A stretch of 64,000 bases of DNA from Actinomycetales bacterium JB111 (GCA_900163555.1 FUHX01000019.1:62001-126000), one strand, 5' to 3'; numbered from the stretch's first letter, positions 10,209-22,927 are shown. A program made the numbers and translations. Notes: a model not told the origin generated them from the sequence alone.

Positions 10209-10214
10209 AGGTTA
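10209..10214 (-). promoter_or_regulatory. Possible -10 element for mihF
   Basis: The minus-strand hexamer TAACCT fits the actinobacterial TANNNT pattern and lies about 65 bases before the mihF start in the 119-base gap after pyrF. No good -35 is visible at the usual distance, so this is tentative. Confidence 0.25.
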
Positions 10215-10272
10215 CGACATCCCGGGAGGACCCGGGCACGGTTGCCGGACGGAAGTGCCTCGGAGGTGTTCC

Positions 10273-11175
10273 TCAGGCGAGGGCCGCGCGCACCTCGTCG
10301 ACGGTCGCGCGCGCGGCGGCGCGGACGGCGCCGCGCTCCGGGCCGGCGCCGAGCACCGAGCGGGAGGCGGACGCGAGCACGCGGTCGCGGGCGTCGCCGA
10401 ACACGTCGCGCAGCTCCGCCGCCCCGGCGCCCTGGGCGCCGATCCCCGGAGCGAGCATGATGCCGCCGGCGTCCGACAGGTCCACGCCGAGATCGCGCAC
10501 CGCGGACCCGATCGTCGCCCCGACGACGAGACCCACCGGCCCAGGCGTCTCGCCGGTCGCGGCGTTGGTCACGCCCGCCCAGTCGACGACGGCGCCCGCG
10601 ACCGAGCCGCCGGCCCCGCCGATGTGCTGGAGCCGCTCGCCCTCCGGGTTGGAGGTGAGCGCGAGCGCGAAGACGCCGCGCCCGGTGAGCCGGGCGAGCT
10701 CCACGGTGGGGTTCAGCGAGTCCGGGCCGAGGTAGGACGAGACGGTGATGGCGTCCGCGGGCATCGGCGAGTCCTCGGCCAGGTGCGTGCGCGCGTAGGC
10801 GCCCATGGTCGTGCCGATGTCCCCCCGCTTGACGTCGAGGACCGTGAGGATCCCCGCGGAGCGGGCGGCGAGGAGGACCTCCTGCAGCGCGGCGACGCCC
10901 TCGGGGCCGAAGACCTCGAAGAACGCCGACTGCGGCTTGAGCGCGGCCGCCGAGCCGGCGACCTCCTCCACCACGCGCAGCCCCATCTCGCGGGCGCCGG
11001 AGGCGTCGACCGGCAGGCCCCACTGCGTGAGCAGCGCGGCGTGCGGGTCGATGCCCACGCACACCGGCCCCGCGTCCGCCATCGCCGCGGCCAGGCGGAC
11101 GCCGAAGCCGTCGGCGCGGGGGGCGACGGGCGCGCCCGCGCCCGTGGCCGACGTCGGGGCCGGTGTGGTGCTCAT
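10273..11175 (-). CDS. pyrF: Orotidine 5'-phosphate decarboxylase (type 2, mycobacterial-like)
   Basis: Last step of de novo UMP synthesis: decarboxylates OMP. The 300-aa length and the sequence DVKRGDIGTTM near residue 111 (catalytic Lys-Asp pairs) identify the long pyrF subfamily 2 found in actinobacteria and myxobacteria. Start at the ATG at 11175 is supported by GGAAGAGGA upstream. The open frame continues far back through carB without a stop, but that is antisense-like frame overlap, not a fusion. It lies 14 bases after carB at the end of the pyr operon. Confidence 0.95.
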   Translation of the reverse strand: MSTTPAPTSATGAGAPVAPRADGFGVRLAAAMADAGPVCVGIDPHAALLTQWGLPVDASGAREMGLRVVEEVAGSAAALKPQSAFFEVFGPEGVAALQEVLLAARSAGILTVLDVKRGDIGTTMGAYARTHLAEDSPMPADAITVSSYLGPDSLNPTVELARLTGRGVFALALTSNPEGERLQHIGGAGGSVAGAVVDWAGVTNAATGETPGPVGLVVGATIGSAVRDLGVDLSDAGGIMLAPGIGAQGAGAAELRDVFGDARDRVLASASRSVLGAGPERGAVRAAARATVDEVRAALA

Positions 11176-11189
11176 GGGCTGTCCTCTTC

Positions 11190-14100
11190 CTAGGCGGTGA
11201 TGCCGGCCGTCTCCCGGCGGGAGCGGCGTGCCTCGTCGAGCTCCTGGAGCGAGGCGACGTCGAACGCGCCGGCCCGCTCGGCCTCGATGGACCGTACGGC
11301 GATCGCGAACTGGGCGGTCGTCGTGATGATCGCCCGGTCGACGGCCGTGGTGGCGCCGCGGATCTCGTAGCCGTCGGCGCGGGCGCCCTGGCCCGAGGGC
11401 GTGTTGACGACCATGTCGACCGAGCCGTTCGTGATGAGCTCGATGATCGTCGGCTCGCCGTTCGGGCCGGTGCCCTCCGAGTGCTTGCGCACCGTCGTCG
11501 ACGGGATGCCGTGGCGGTGCAGGACCGCGGCCGTGCCGTCGGTCGCGAGCAGCTCGAAGCCGAGGTCGACCAGGCGGGCGGCCGGCAGGACGATGTCCCG
11601 CTTGTCGCGGTCCGCGACCGAGACGAACACCCGGCCCGACGTCGGCAGCCCGCCGAAGGCGGCCGTCTGCGACTTGGCGAACGCGATCGGCAGCGTGGCG
11701 CCGATGCCCATGACCTCGCCCGTGGACCGCATCTCCGGCCCGAGGATCGAGTCGACGATCTGCCCGTCGCGCGTCGCGAAGCGCTTGAAGGGCAGGACCG
11801 CCTCCTTGACCGCGAGGGCCGAGGAGAGGTCGAGCACCGAGGCGTCCCGCTCGGCGAGCAGGCCCCGCCGGCGCAGGTCCGCGATGGACTCCCCCGCCAT
11901 GAGGCGGGCGGCCGCGCGGGCCAGCGGCACGCCGGTCGCCTTCGCGACGAACGGCACGGTGCGGGACGCCCGCGGGTTCGCCTCGATGACGTACAGGACG
12001 TCCGAGACGAGCGCGAACTGGATGTTGATGAGGCCGCGCACCCCGACCCCCTGGGCGATCGCCTCGGTGGAGCTGCGGATGCGGTCGATCTCGGCGGCGG
12101 ACAGCGAGACCGGAGGCAGCACGCAGGCCGAGTCGCCGGAGTGGATGCCGGCCTCCTCGACGTGCTCCATGACGCCGGCGAGGTAGAGCTCGGTGCCGTC
12201 GTACAGGGCGTCGACGTCGATCTCGACCGCGTCGTCCAGGAAGCGGTCGACCAGCAGCGGGGCGGCGCGCCGGGTGGCGTCGCCGGCGTGCACGGTCGCG
12301 TTCGCGAGGTAGTCGCGCAGGTCCGGCTCGTCGTAGACGATCTGCATGCCGCGCCCGCCGAGCACGTAGCTCGGGCGGACCAGGACCGGGTAGCCGATCG
12401 ACTCGGCGACCGCGACGGTCTGCTCCGGCGAGGTGGCCGTGCCGTGCGCCGGCGAGGGCAGCTGCGCGTCCTCGAGGACCTTGCCGAAGATCTCGCGGTC
12501 CTCGGCGGCGTCGATCGCCTCCGGCGGGGTGCCGAGGATCGGCACGCCCGCGGACTGGAGGCGGTCGGCGAGGGACAGCGGGGTCTGGCCGCCCAGCTGG
12601 ACGATGACGCCCTCGACCGGGCCGGCGGCGAGCTCGGCCTCGTACACCTCCATGACGTCCTCGAAGGTGAGGGGCTCGAAGTAGAGCCGGTCGGAGATGT
12701 CGTAGTCCGTGGAGACCGTCTCGGGGTTGCAGTTGACCATGACGGTCGTGAACCGGTCCCGCAGCTCGAGCGCCGCGTGCACGCAGCTGTAGTCGAACTC
12801 GATGCCCTGCCCGATCCGGTTGGGGCCGGAGCCGAGGATGATGACGGCCGGCTTCTCGCGCGGCGCCACCTCGGTCTCCTCGTCGTAGGACGAGTAGTGG
12901 TAGGGCGTGTCCGCGGCGAACTCCGCCGCGCAGGTGTCGACCGTCTTGAAGACGGGGTGGAGGTCGAAGGCCCTGCGCACCTCGCGGACCGCGTCCTCGC
13001 TCAGGCCGCGCAGCTCGCCGATCTGGACGTCGGACAGGCCGTGCCGCTTGGCGGTCGTGAGGACCTCCGCGCTCAGCGCGGGCGCATCGGCGACCTCCTG
13101 TGCGACCTCGTCGATGAGCAGCATCTGGTCGAGGAACCACGGGTCGATGGCGGTAGCCTCGAACAGCTGCTCGACCGTGGCGCCGCCCCGGATCGCCTGC
13201 TGCACGTCGACCAGGCGGTGCTCGGTGGGCGTGCGGGTGGACTCGAGAAGCGCCTCCAGCTCGGCGCCGGCGGGGGCCTCGCCCCGCCAGTGGAACTGCT
13301 GGCCGGAGCGGTCGAGCGAGCGCAGGGCCTTGCCGAGCGCCTCGGTGAAGTTGCGGCCGAGCGCCATGGCCTCCCCCACCGACTTCATGGTGGTCGTCAG
13401 GGTCGGGTCGGCGGCGGGGAACTTCTCGAACGCGAACCGGGGCACCTTCACCACGACGTAGTCGAGGGCGGGCTCGAAGCTCGCGGGCGTGGAACCGGTG
13501 ATGTCGTTCGGGATCTCCGGCAGCGTGTAGCCGATCGCGAGACGGGCGGCGATCTTCGCGATCGGGAAGCCCGTGGCCTTCGAGGCGAGCGCGGAGGACC
13601 GCGAGACGCGGGGGTTCATCTCGATGACGACGATGCGGCCGTCGGCCGGGTCGACCGCGAACTGCACGTTGCAGCCACCGGTGTCGACGCCGACCTCGCG
13701 GATGACCGCGATGCCGATGTCCCGCATCTTCTGGTACTCCCGGTCCGTGAGCGTCATCGCGGGAGCGACCGTCACGGAGTCGCCGGTGTGGACGCCCACG
13801 GCGTCGACGTTCTCGATCGAGCAGACGACCACGACGTTGTCGTCCTTGTCGCGCATGAGCTCGAGCTCGAACTCCTTCCACCCGAGGATCGACTCCTCGA
13901 GGAGGACCTCGGTGGTCGGCGAGAAGTGCAGTCCCGCCCCGGCGATGCGCTGGAGGTCCTCGCGGGTGTAGGCCATGCCGGAGCCGAGCCCGCCCATGGT
14001 GAAGGACGGGCGCACGACGAGCGGCAGGCCGAGCTCGTCCGCCACGGCGTGGACCTCGTCCATCGTGTGCGCGATCGCCGAGCGCGCGGACTCGCCGCCG

Positions 14101-14516
14101 GCCCGCTCGACCACGTTCTTGAACGCGAGGCGGTCCTCGGCGCGCACGATCGCGTCGACCGACGCGCCGATCAGCTCGACGCCCAGGCGCTCCAGGGCGC
14201 CCGACTCGTGCAGGGCCATCGCCGTGTTGAGCGCGGTCTGGCCGCCCAGGGTCGGCAGGACCGCGTCCGGCTTCTCCTTGAGGATGATCGACTCGACGAC
14301 CTCGGGGGTGATCGGCTCTACGTACGTGGCGTCCGCGATCTCGGGGTCGGTCATGATCGTCGCGGGGTTGGAGTTGACGAGGATGACCCGCAGGCCCTCC
14401 TCGCGCAGCACGCGGCACGCCTGGGTGCCGGAGTAGTCGAACTCGGCGGCCTGACCGATGACGATCGGGCCGGATCCGATGACGAGGACGGACTTGAGGT
14501 CTTCCCGGCGCGGCAT
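11190..14516 (-). CDS. carB: Carbamoyl-phosphate synthase large subunit
   Basis: Makes carbamoyl phosphate from bicarbonate, ATP and ammonia delivered by CarA. The 1108-aa protein has two homologous ATP-grasp halves (about 1-550 and 551-930) with [17 protein letters not shown] at the start of the first and [17 protein letters not shown] at the second. Each half has a MNPR-type metal-binding motif ([18 protein letters not shown] and [18 protein letters not shown]), and the C-terminal allosteric MGS-like domain follows. The start ATG at 14516 shares one base with the carA stop (TGATG), indicating translational coupling. Confidence 0.97.
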   Translation of the reverse strand: MPRREDLKSVLVIGSGPIVIGQAAEFDYSGTQACRVLREEGLRVILVNSNPATIMTDPEIADATYVEPITPEVVESIILKEKPDAVLPTLGGQTALNTAMALHESGALERLGVELIGASVDAIVRAEDRLAFKNVVERAGGESARSAIAHTMDEVHAVADELGLPLVVRPSFTMGGLGSGMAYTREDLQRIAGAGLHFSPTTEVLLEESILGWKEFELELMRDKDDNVVVVCSIENVDAVGVHTGDSVTVAPAMTLTDREYQKMRDIGIAVIREVGVDTGGCNVQFAVDPADGRIVVIEMNPRVSRSSALASKATGFPIAKIAARLAIGYTLPEIPNDITGSTPASFEPALDYVVVKVPRFAFEKFPAADPTLTTTMKSVGEAMALGRNFTEALGKALRSLDRSGQQFHWRGEAPAGAELEALLESTRTPTEHRLVDVQQAIRGGATVEQLFEATAIDPWFLDQMLLIDEVAQEVADAPALSAEVLTTAKRHGLSDVQIGELRGLSEDAVREVRRAFDLHPVFKTVDTCAAEFAADTPYHYSSYDEETEVAPREKPAVIILGSGPNRIGQGIEFDYSCVHAALELRDRFTTVMVNCNPETVSTDYDISDRLYFEPLTFEDVMEVYEAELAAGPVEGVIVQLGGQTPLSLADRLQSAGVPILGTPPEAIDAAEDREIFGKVLEDAQLPSPAHGTATSPEQTVAVAESIGYPVLVRPSYVLGGRGMQIVYDEPDLRDYLANATVHAGDATRRAAPLLVDRFLDDAVEIDVDALYDGTELYLAGVMEHVEEAGIHSGDSACVLPPVSLSAAEIDRIRSSTEAIAQGVGVRGLINIQFALVSDVLYVIEANPRASRTVPFVAKATGVPLARAAARLMAGESIADLRRRGLLAERDASVLDLSSALAVKEAVLPFKRFATRDGQIVDSILGPEMRSTGEVMGIGATLPIAFAKSQTAAFGGLPTSGRVFVSVADRDKRDIVLPAARLVDLGFELLATDGTAAVLHRHGIPSTTVRKHSEGTGPNGEPTIIELITNGSVDMVVNTPSGQGARADGYEIRGATTAVDRAIITTTAQFAIAVRSIEAERAGAFDVASLQELDEARRSRRETAGITA

Positions 14517-15733
14517 CAGTTCTCCTCGGGGGTAGCGGTGGCGGCGCCGGTGGACTCCGCGCGCGCGGCGCGCTGCGCGGACATCATGGCGATGAAGCGG
14601 TCGAAGAGGTGCTCGCCGTCGTGCGGGCCGGCGGCGGCCTCGGGGTGGAACTGGACGGAGAACGCGGGGATGTCGAGGGCGCGCAGGCCCTCGACCACCT
14701 GGTCGTTCAGCCCGACGTGGCTGACCTCCACCCGGCCGTACCGTCCGTCGCCGTAGGGCGCGGTCGAGACCTCCTCGACCGGGGCGTCCACGGCGAACCC
14801 GTGGTTGTGGGCCGTGATCTCCACCCGGCCGGTCTCCTTGTCGAGCACCGGCTGGTTCACGCCGCGGTGCCCGTAGGCGAGCTTGAACGTGCCGTACCCG
14901 AGGGCGCGGCCGAGCAGCTGGTTGCCGAAGCAGATACCGAAGTAGGGCACGGAGGCGTCGAGGATGCCGCGCAGCACCTCGACCTCGTGCTCGGCCGTGG
15001 CCGGGTCGCCCGGGCCGTTGGAGAAGAACACGCCGTCGGGGTTCAGGGAGAGGATCGCGCCAAGGGTCGTGTCGCGCGGGACGACGTGCACGCGCACGCC
15101 GCGCTCGGCGAGCTGGGCGGGCGTCCGGGTCTTGATGCCGAGGTCGACCGCGACGATCTCCGCGACCTGCTCGCCGGTCGGCTCGATCGTGTAGCGCTCA
15201 GGCGTGGAGACCTCGCCGGCCAGGTCCTGGCCGGCCATGAGCGGTGAGGTGCGCACGAGGTCGACGAGGACCTCGATGGCCTGGGGGTGCCGGTCCGCGG
15301 CGCCCGCCGGCAGCGCGGAGCCGGAGAAGATCCCGGCGCGCATGACGCCCTGCTCGCGCAGCCGGCGCGTGAGCGCGCGGGTGTCGATCCCGCAGATCCC
15401 GACCACGTCCTCGGCGGCGAGCCGCTCCTCGAGCCCGCCCGTGGCGCGCCAGGAGGAGGTGCGGCGCGCGGCGTCGCGGATGACGTAGCCGGCGACCCAC
15501 ACCTTGGACGACTCGTCGTCCTCGTCGTTCACCCCGGTGTTGCCGATGTGCGGCGCGGTGGCGACGACGATCTGGCGGTGGTAGCTCGGGTCGGTGAGCG
15601 TCTCCTGGTACCCGGTCATGCCGGTGGAGAAGACGGCCTCGCCGAGCGTGCGGCCGGTGGCCGCGTAGGCGTACCCGCTGTAGACGGTCCCGTCCTCCAG
15701 GACGAGCAGGGCGACGTCGCGTCCCGCGCTCAT
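14516..15733 (-). CDS. carA: Carbamoyl-phosphate synthase small subunit
   Basis: Glutaminase subunit that supplies ammonia to CarB. The 405-aa protein has the N-terminal CPSase domain ([30 protein letters not shown]) and the C-terminal class I amidotransferase domain with the nucleophile in [11 protein letters not shown] near residue 265 and the His-Glu pair in [13 protein letters not shown] near 353. The start ATG at 15733 overlaps the pyrC stop by 4 bases. The open frame extends upstream in the track of pyrC without coding sense. Confidence 0.97.
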   Translation of the reverse strand: MSAGRDVALLVLEDGTVYSGYAYAATGRTLGEAVFSTGMTGYQETLTDPSYHRQIVVATAPHIGNTGVNDEDDESSKVWVAGYVIRDAARRTSSWRATGGLEERLAAEDVVGICGIDTRALTRRLREQGVMRAGIFSGSALPAGAADRHPQAIEVLVDLVRTSPLMAGQDLAGEVSTPERYTIEPTGEQVAEIVAVDLGIKTRTPAQLAERGVRVHVVPRDTTLGAILSLNPDGVFFSNGPGDPATAEHEVEVLRGILDASVPYFGICFGNQLLGRALGYGTFKLAYGHRGVNQPVLDKETGRVEITAHNHGFAVDAPVEEVSTAPYGDGRYGRVEVSHVGLNDQVVEGLRALDIPAFSVQFHPEAAAGPHDGEHLFDRFIAMMSAQRAARAESTGAATATPEEN

Positions 15734-17054
15734 GCCAGAGCCTCCACGATCGCGCCGTCGACGGCGGTGAGGCGGCCGCGCAGCATCGTCGTCGTCACGG
15801 CGCCGACGAGCTCGCGTCCGTGCCAGGGGTTGTTGCGTGAGAGCGACTTCGAGGTGGAGCGGTCCACGATCACCTTCCGGGTGGGGTCGATCAGGGTGAG
15901 GTTGGCCGGGGCGCCGCCGGCGATGCCCTGGCCGTGGGAGTCCAGTCCCGCGATGCGCGCCGGCCGGGCGGACATCGCCGCGGAGACGTCCGCCCAGGTC
16001 ATTGCGCCGGAGGCGACCATTGTCGTCGAGACGACGGGCAGCGCGGTCTCCAGTCCAAGAACGCCGAACGCGGCGTCCGCGAACGCGTGGTCCTTGTCCT
16101 GGGCGGCGTGCGGGGCGTGGTCGGTCGCGACGGCGTCGATGGTGCCGTCGGCGAGGGCCTCCCGGAGGGCGGTGACGTCCTCGTCCGGGCGCAGCGGCGG
16201 GTTGACCTTGTACACCGGGTCGTACTCGGCGAGCAGGTCGGTGGTGAGCATGAGGTGGTGCGGCGTGACCTCGGCGGTCACGGAGATCCCGCGGGCCTTC
16301 GCCCACCGGACGACGTCGACGCCGCCTGCCGTCGTCACGTGCGCGACGTGCACGCGGGAGGAGGTGTGCTGGGCGAGGTGGACGTCCCGGGCGATGATCG
16401 ACTCCTCCGCCACGGAGGGCCAGCCGGGCAGGCCGAGCCGCCCGGAGACCTCGCCCTCGTGGCAGCAGGCAGACGTGCCGGCCAGCCCCGGGTCCTGGGC
16501 GTGCTGGGAGACGACGCCGCCGAAGGCGCGCACGTACTCCAGTGCGCGGCGCATGAGGCGGGAGTCGGCCACGCAGCGGCCGTCGTCGGAGAAGACCTTC
16601 ACCCTTGCGCGCGAGCGGTGCATGAGCCCGAGCTCGGCGAGCTCCTCGCCGGCAAGGCCCTTGGACACGGCCCCGACGGGCTGCACGTCGACGAGGCCGA
16701 CCCGGCGCCCGATGTCGTGCACCCGCTCGACGATCTCCGCGGTGTCCGCGACCGGCGTCGTGTTGGCCATGGCGAGGACGGCGGTGAAGCCGCCGACGGC
16801 AGCCGCCTGCGAGCCGGACTCGATGGTCTCGGCGTCCTCGCGCCCCGGCTCGCGCAGGTGCGTGTGGAGGTCGACGAGGCCCGGGAGAAGCACGAGGCCG
16901 TCGGCCTCGATCCGGTGGGCGTCGGACGTGGCGGAGGCTGCGGCGTCGGGGCCGATCTCGGCGATCGTGCCGTCGACGACGCGGACGTCGGCCGCCTTCC
17001 CGCCCTCGATGGCGGCGCCGAGGATGAGGATCTCCGGCGTGGTGGCTGTGGTGC

Positions 17055-17058
<4 letters not shown>
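15730..17058 (-). CDS. pyrC: Dihydroorotase
   Basis: Cyclises carbamoyl aspartate to dihydroorotate (third step of pyrimidine synthesis). The 442-aa protein is a class I type amidohydrolase, with zinc ligands in [10 protein letters not shown] near residue 60 and the late TDHAPH motif near 309. The Lys position that is carbamylated in the family lies around residue 150. Start ATG at 17058 overlaps the pyrB stop by 4 bases. Confidence 0.96.
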
Positions 17059-20037
<2,979 letters not shown>

Positions 20038-20054
20038 GCGCGCCCGAGGGACGG

Positions 20055-20474
20055 TCAGGCCGCCAGGAGGAGGCCGGAGGCCGGTGCGCGCAGCGACGCC
20101 GCCGGCCCGGCCGGGGCTGCCCGACCCGAGGACGACGGGGCGTCCACGGCGGGAGCGCCGAGGTACTCCGCCACGCCGAGCGTGAGGTCGACGAGGGTGA
20201 GGCCGAAGGCCCGCGCGATGGCGGCGATCATCTCGCTCGAGGGCTCCTTCAGCCCGCGCTCGACCTCGGAGAGGTACTGGGGCGAGACGCCGGCCCGGTC
20301 GGCGGTGTCCACGAGCCGCTCGCCGCGCTCGTGTCGGATGCGCCGCAGGCGGGCGCCGAGGACGACCCGCCAGAGCGGCTCCGGGAGTGCCGCCCCGATC
20401 ACGCGGACCTGAACCCGGGCGTGGGCGCCCTCGCGCTCGGTGTTCGGGTTGCGGGGTCGACTCGTCTCGGCCAT
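20055..20474 (-). CDS. PopR/ClgR-like HTH regulator with LLLAA C-terminus
   Basis: XRE-type DNA-binding protein of 139 aa. The helix-turn-helix lies at about residues 43-95 (LGARLRRIRHERG, DTADRAGVSPQYLSEVERGLKEPSSEMIAAIARAFG). The SPQYLSEVERG recognition region is typical of the ClgR/PopR family that activates clp genes in actinobacteria. The tail is Ala/Pro/Ser-rich and ends in LLLAA; two C-terminal alanines are what marks Streptomyces PopR for ClpP-dependent degradation. It converges on the clpP pair, only 17 bases away. The start ATG has GAGG almost touching it, so translation initiation may be weak or leaderless. Not proven to be the orthologue, but context is strong. Confidence 0.85.
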   Translation of the reverse strand: MAETSRPRNPNTEREGAHARVQVRVIGAALPEPLWRVVLGARLRRIRHERGERLVDTADRAGVSPQYLSEVERGLKEPSSEMIAAIARAFGLTLVDLTLGVAEYLGAPAVDAPSSSGRAAPAGPAASLRAPASGLLLAA

Positions 20475-20491
20475 GCCTCACCGTAGGGCGA

Positions 20492-20509
20492 CCGTGCGGC
20501 CCCGCACGG
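20492..20509. repeat. Perfect inverted repeat between nusB and the PopR-like gene
   Basis: CCGTGCGG-CC-CCGCACGG is an uninterrupted 8-base-arm palindrome 18 bases before the regulator start and downstream of nusB. It could be a short terminator stem for nusB (no T-run follows) or a second operator. Confidence 0.45.
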
Positions 20510-20512
20510 CCC

Positions 20513-20531
20513 GATCCGCTGAGAGCAGATC
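20513..20531. promoter_or_regulatory. PopR-box-like inverted repeat upstream of the PopR-like gene
   Basis: GATCCGCT-GAG-AGCAGATC has 8-base arms with one mismatch and the same three-base spacer as the box before clpP, and contains the AGCAGA half-site. It lies about 40 bases before the regulator start, which suggests autoregulation. It is a weaker match than the box at 18756. Confidence 0.4.
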
Positions 20532-20558
20532 CGGCCGGGCGCCCGCCTGACGTCGACG

Positions 20559-21071
20559 TCAGTCGCCGTAGACGGCCTTCGTGCGCGCGACCTCCTGCAG
20601 GACGCCCTCGATGAAGCGCGGCGAGTCGTCCGTGGACAGCTCGCGGGCCAGCAGCGTGGCCTGCTGGATGGCGACCGCGTCCTCGAGCCCGTCGAGGAAG
20701 ACGATCTCGAGAACGCCGAGGCGCAGCAGCCCTCGGTCGACGGCCGGCATGCGCCGAAGCGTCCACTCTCGGGCGTTGGTCTCGATGATCTCGTCGATGA
20801 TCTCGATGTGGTCCGCGACGCCCTGGACGAGGTCGATCGCGTAGCTCGGCAGCCCGTCCTGGGCGACGGTGCGTCGCCGCCGGTCGGCGAGCACGCGCAG
20901 CACGTCCGCGCCGTTGCCGGCGAGGCCCTTGGCGTCGGCCTCGAAGAGGACGTCGAGCGCCCGGTGCCGGGCCTTCGTGCGCGCGGTCCGCGCGTGCGCG
21001 GCACCCGCCGGCGCGTCGTCGGACGTCGCGTCGACGGTCTCCACCTGCTCGGCCTGCTCCGGTGCGCTCAC
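20559..21071 (-). CDS. nusB: Transcription antitermination factor NusB
   Basis: RNA-binding antitermination protein for rRNA transcription. The conserved all-helical core begins at ARHRALDVLFEADAKG and includes the family segment LRRMPAVDRGLLRLGVLEI and LARELSTDDSPRFIEGVL. The frame remains open to 21170, overlapping efp. I place the start at the GTG at 21071 (170 aa) because the upstream options overlap or abut efp and have poor spacing: the GAGGAGG before 21170 touches the codon. The exact start is uncertain. efp-nusB is a standard actinobacterial pair. Confidence 0.9.
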   Translation of the reverse strand: MSAPEQAEQVETVDATSDDAPAGAAHARTARTKARHRALDVLFEADAKGLAGNGADVLRVLADRRRRTVAQDGLPSYAIDLVQGVADHIEIIDEIIETNAREWTLRRMPAVDRGLLRLGVLEIVFLDGLEDAVAIQQATLLARELSTDDSPRFIEGVLQEVARTKAVYGD

Positions 21072-21117
21072 CTGGGCGGCGTCGTCGGGGCCGGGGACAT
21101 CGGGGGTCTGGGACAAC

Positions 21118-21675
21118 TCAGGCGCGCCCGAGGTAGTCGCCCGTGCGGGTGTCGACCTTGACCTGGACACCCTCCTCGAGGAAGAGCGGGACCTGGATCT
21201 GCAGGCCGGTCTCCACGGTGGCGGGCTTGGTGCCGGCGTTCGAGCGGTCGCCCTGCAGGCCCGGCTCCGTCTCGGTGATGGTGAGGACGACCGAGGCGGG
21301 GAGCTCGACGAACAGCACGCGGCCGTCGTGCATGGCGATGACGACCTCGGTGTTCTCGAGCATGTAGCTCGCGGCGTCGCCGACGACCTCCGGCGTGACC
21401 GGGATCTGCTCGTAGTCCTTGGAGTCCATGAAGATGAAGTCGGTGCCGTCGTTGTACAGGTACTGCATGTCGCGACGGTCGACCGTGGCGGTCTCCACCT
21501 TGACGCCCGCGTTGAAGGTCTTGTCGATGCCCTTGCCGGACAGGACGTTCTTCAGCTTGGTGCGCACGAACGCCGGACCCTTGCCGGGCTTGACGTGCTG
21601 GAACTCCACCACCGACCACAGCCCGTTGTCCATCACGAGGACCATGCCGTTCTTGAGGTCGTTGGTCGTTGCCAT
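21118..21675 (-). CDS. efp: Elongation factor P
   Basis: Relieves ribosome stalling at polyproline stretches. The 185-aa protein has the three beta-barrel domains; the loop [10 protein letters not shown] near residues 29-38 carries the Lys that is at the tip of domain I in the family. C-terminus [13 protein letters not shown] is typical. ATG at 21675 is preceded by GAAGGA. Followed directly by nusB. Confidence 0.97.
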   Translation of the reverse strand: MATTNDLKNGMVLVMDNGLWSVVEFQHVKPGKGPAFVRTKLKNVLSGKGIDKTFNAGVKVETATVDRRDMQYLYNDGTDFIFMDSKDYEQIPVTPEVVGDAASYMLENTEVVIAMHDGRVLFVELPASVVLTITETEPGLQGDRSNAGTKPATVETGLQIQVPLFLEEGVQVKVDTRTGDYLGRA

Positions 21676-21761
21676 GAGGGTTCCGTCCTTCGGGGTGGGA
21701 GATCAGTCGGTGCGCGTCGAGGACGGCCACGTGACTGCCGCCGGATCGACGTATCGGCGGC

Positions 21762-22244
21762 TCAGGATATCGCGGTGCGGATCGCGAGACCCGCCAGTCC
21801 CCATGATGCCGCCCACAGGTAGGAGGCGAGGGTGCCGATGATGAAGCGCTCGGCGGTCAGTCCGACGATCGGCGAGTGGCCGCCGGGAGTCCCGGCAGGG
21901 TCATCCCCGACGACGGCGTCCGCGCCCTCGCGCGGGCGCTGGTCGCTGCGCAGCTCGGGATAGCGGCCGAGACCCTTGATCGCCAGTACGACGGCGACCG
22001 TCTCGGGCACGCCCGTGACGATGGACGCGGCGATCGCCGCCCGCTCGAGGTAGCCGATCCACCTGCCCCCGTTGTCGAGGCCGCGGGGGTGGAAGTGCAG
22101 GTCGGCGGCGCCGTCGCGGTCGGTGTCGCGCATGGTGAAGCGCCGCAGGAGGGCGGAGACGACCGGGCTGCCGGTGAGCGCGGCCGCGATCCCCGTGACG
22201 ACGACGAGCGCCGCGGCGACGCCGACCTCGGTCCAGGAGGTCAT
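21762..22244 (-). CDS. Membrane protein partner of the SatD-like protein
   Basis: Protein of 160 aa with an N-terminal membrane helix (about 8-27), a second hydrophobic stretch (about 66-92) and a third near the C-terminus (about 133-156). Conserved-looking segments are GGRWIGYLERAAI and AIKGLGRYPELR, then ERFIIGTLASYLWA. Similar small membrane proteins stand beside SatD-family genes in other bacteria, but no biochemical role is known to me. It overlaps the SatD-like gene by 4 bases (ATGA), so the two are made together. Confidence 0.7.
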   Translation of the reverse strand: MTSWTEVGVAAALVVVTGIAAALTGSPVVSALLRRFTMRDTDRDGAADLHFHPRGLDNGGRWIGYLERAAIAASIVTGVPETVAVVLAIKGLGRYPELRSDQRPREGADAVVGDDPAGTPGGHSPIVGLTAERFIIGTLASYLWAASWGLAGLAIRTAIS

Positions 22245-22849
22245 GCCGACTCCCCCGCCGCCTCGTCGACGAGCCGGGCGATCACGGGCAGCGCGGCGAG
22301 CTCCTCGCGGACGCCGGCCACCCGCACGCGGTCGTGAACGGCCTGGTAGGTGATGCCGAGCTCCTCGGCGACCTGCCGCTGGGTCGCGCCGGTCACGAGC
22401 CGGTCGGCGACCTCCCAGCCGGGCTCGGAGCGCGTGCGGCGCAGGGCCCCGACCAGGTGGAGGACGGCTGTCGCGGCGTCCGCCTGCTCGCTGTCCTCCC
22501 CGCGGACGACGATCGGGAAGGAAGAGGCCTTGCTGCGGGCGTGCTCGACCGCGTCGCGGGCGAGGCGGAAGACGACGCCCGACGAGGCGGATGCCGTCTC
22601 GGCCAGGTGGTCCACGCCGCCGGCCCCGATGCCGACCGCCCAGTCAAGGCGCGCGAGCCGGAGCGCCGCGTCCACGGCGAGGGGGGCAGCCGAGAGTACC
22701 GCCTGGATCTCGTCGCCCACCGTGCGTTCGAAGGGCCTGACGATCATGGCCTTCCCGCGGGCGTGCCACGGCCGGAGGGACTCCAGGACCTCCTCGACGC
22801 GGTCCCCGTGCTCGGTGGACCGGTTCTGGTCTGCGGTGACGACGAACAT
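22241..22849 (-). CDS. SatD-family protein with C-terminal HTH
   Basis: 202-aa protein that fits the SatD family: N-terminus VVTADQNRST, then RPFERTVGDEIQAVL and WAVGIGAGGVDHLAETAS. The C-terminal part (about 145-185) reads as a sigma-region-4-like helix-turn-helix (ATQRQVAEELGITYQAVHDRVRVAG), so it probably binds DNA. SatD was named in a Streptococcus mutans acid-tolerance operon; its biochemical role is unknown to me. The promoter is unusual: a -10 TAGCCT lies six bases before the ATG, and three ATCAAG/CTTGAT half-sites overlap it, suggesting a leaderless, autoregulated transcript. Confidence 0.75.
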   Translation of the reverse strand: MFVVTADQNRSTEHGDRVEEVLESLRPWHARGKAMIVRPFERTVGDEIQAVLSAAPLAVDAALRLARLDWAVGIGAGGVDHLAETASASSGVVFRLARDAVEHARSKASSFPIVVRGEDSEQADAATAVLHLVGALRRTRSEPGWEVADRLVTGATQRQVAEELGITYQAVHDRVRVAGVREELAALPVIARLVDEAAGESA

Positions 22850-22851
22850 GC

Positions 22852-22885
22852 ATCAAGGCTAGGTGCTTGATAGTGCCGAATCAAG
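22852..22885 (-). promoter_or_regulatory. Leaderless promoter of satD-like gene with three phased half-sites
   Basis: On the minus strand TTGATT (22884-22879), 17 bases, TAGCCT (22861-22856), then six bases to the ATG at 22849, so transcription should start at or next to the start codon and no ribosome binding site is present. Three alternating half-sites ATCAAG (22852), CTTGAT (22866) and ATCAAG (22880) repeat at exactly 14-base intervals over the -35 and -10 elements. The spacing is seen directly; the repressor role of SatD is inferred. Confidence 0.6.
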
Positions 22886-22903
22886 AGGTCCTGCTTGGTA
22901 TGT

Positions 22904-22916
22904 CGTGCTTAGCACG
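22904..22916. repeat. Inverted repeat between exported-protein gene and satD-like gene
   Basis: CGTGCT-T-AGCACG is a perfect 6-base-arm palindrome in the 78-base gap. It may be a further operator or the base of a short terminator. Confidence 0.4.
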
Positions 22917-22927
22917 CCCCGCAATAC

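Noticed and set aside
10273-14418. Fusion of pyrF with an upstream domain
   Set aside because: The continuous frame upstream of pyrF lies over carB in the wrong frame; pyrF has its own ribosome binding site and normal length.
11163-14756. Plus-strand open frame of 1197 codons opposite carB
   Set aside because: Exact antisense of carB; its length only reflects the codon pattern of carB on the other strand.
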